Assembly (NCBI GenBank): GCA_964507325.1
Contig: CAZDQL010000078.1
Span: 1 to 30,099, forward strand
DNA length: 30,099 nt
Reading direction: 5' to 3'
Origin: CAZDQL01 sp964507325
Lineage (GTDB): Bacteria > Planctomycetota > UBA1135 > GCA-002686595
Of the stretch, positions 30,026-30,099 are shown one piece after another. The notes beneath the pieces were generated by a model, which ran no database searches, was not told where the DNA came from, and saw only the letters and a list, made by a program, of their open reading frames with translations. Each line of letters starts with the position of its first letter. The stretch's first letter is position 1. The translations under genes and the position numbers were made by a program.

Positions 30026-30099
30026 ACTTCCTCTCTCCCGCAAACCGTCCGCCCCACCCCCCACGCTCGCCGCCCGTCCCGGTCGGTCGCCCTCGCCCG

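Larger units (their letters stand above)
29760..30099. other. Noncoding tail of the window with two related hairpins
   Basis: 340 bases after galM. I see no protein-like frame on either strand. It contains G- and C-runs and two copies of a hairpin-forming motif (29856-29890 and 29997-30025), about 140 bases apart. The right edge cuts the region, so a partial gene beyond it is possible. Confidence 0.6.

Noticed and set aside
29760..30099. CRISPR array in the C- and G-run region
   Set aside because: Only two copies of the core motif, each a hairpin with a differing surround, with no regular spacers and no cas genes.

Overview
The window is very G+C-rich bacterial DNA, densely packed with protein genes on both strands. 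I see no rRNA, tRNA, transposase, phage gene or CRISPR array. The gene style suggests Planctomycetota, probably an uncultured marine-type lineage: an ECF sigma factor beside a Ser/Thr kinase with a long TPR-like tail, a second ECF sigma factor with a membrane FecR-like partner, secreted proteins with an NSTG-type module, and many unrecognised membrane proteins. That is an inference from gene style, not a marker-gene result. A run of ten Ns at 25121-25130 shows a scaffolded, probably metagenomic, assembly.

Layout. 1-2171: a lipoprotein cut by the left edge, divergent from a GT-C membrane glycosyltransferase. 2193-7821 (minus): ECF sigma factor, Ser/Thr kinase, and a NatA/NatB-type ABC exporter in one probable operon. 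7950-9662: PAS/histidine-kinase/receiver hybrid, convergent with a four-helix membrane protein (9672-10454). 10636-11845: a candidate 56-residue selenoprotein (in-frame TGA plus a SECIS-like hairpin) followed by a bacterial PRMT-type arginine methyltransferase. 11859-15602 (minus): a 1247-residue protein with a Kv-like voltage-sensor domain and no visible pore. 15699-17171 (minus): a degenerate peptidase-MA-like gene split by an in-frame TAG. 17265-20526 (minus): a Cys-rich secreted protein, a FecR-like membrane protein and its ECF sigma factor. 20653-25771: two paralogous membrane-tethered helix-turn-helix proteins around a zinc-finger/coiled-coil protein, a secreted protein and a predicted envelope lipoprotein; the second paralogue is broken only by the assembly gap. 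25822-29759: PEBP-family protein, slyX, a cyclophilin-parvulin fusion lipoprotein, a basic nucleoid-like protein and galactose mutarotase. 29760-30099: noncoding, with two related GC-rich hairpins.

Signal handling dominates: two sigma-factor modules, a kinase, a hybrid histidine kinase, two membrane-bound HTH proteins and a voltage-sensor protein all read the envelope or cell state. Recurrent -10-like boxes (TA-N3-T, often after GC) lie upstream of most first genes. In several cases the box ends only 7-9 bases before the start codon, which implies leaderless transcripts beside a few genes with strong Shine-Dalgarno sites.

The best leads for new biology are the candidate selenoprotein at 10636-10806, the voltage-sensor protein at 11859-15602, and the membrane-tethered HTH family at 20653-21735 and 24177-25771. 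All functions are inferred by reading the sequence; no database search was run.
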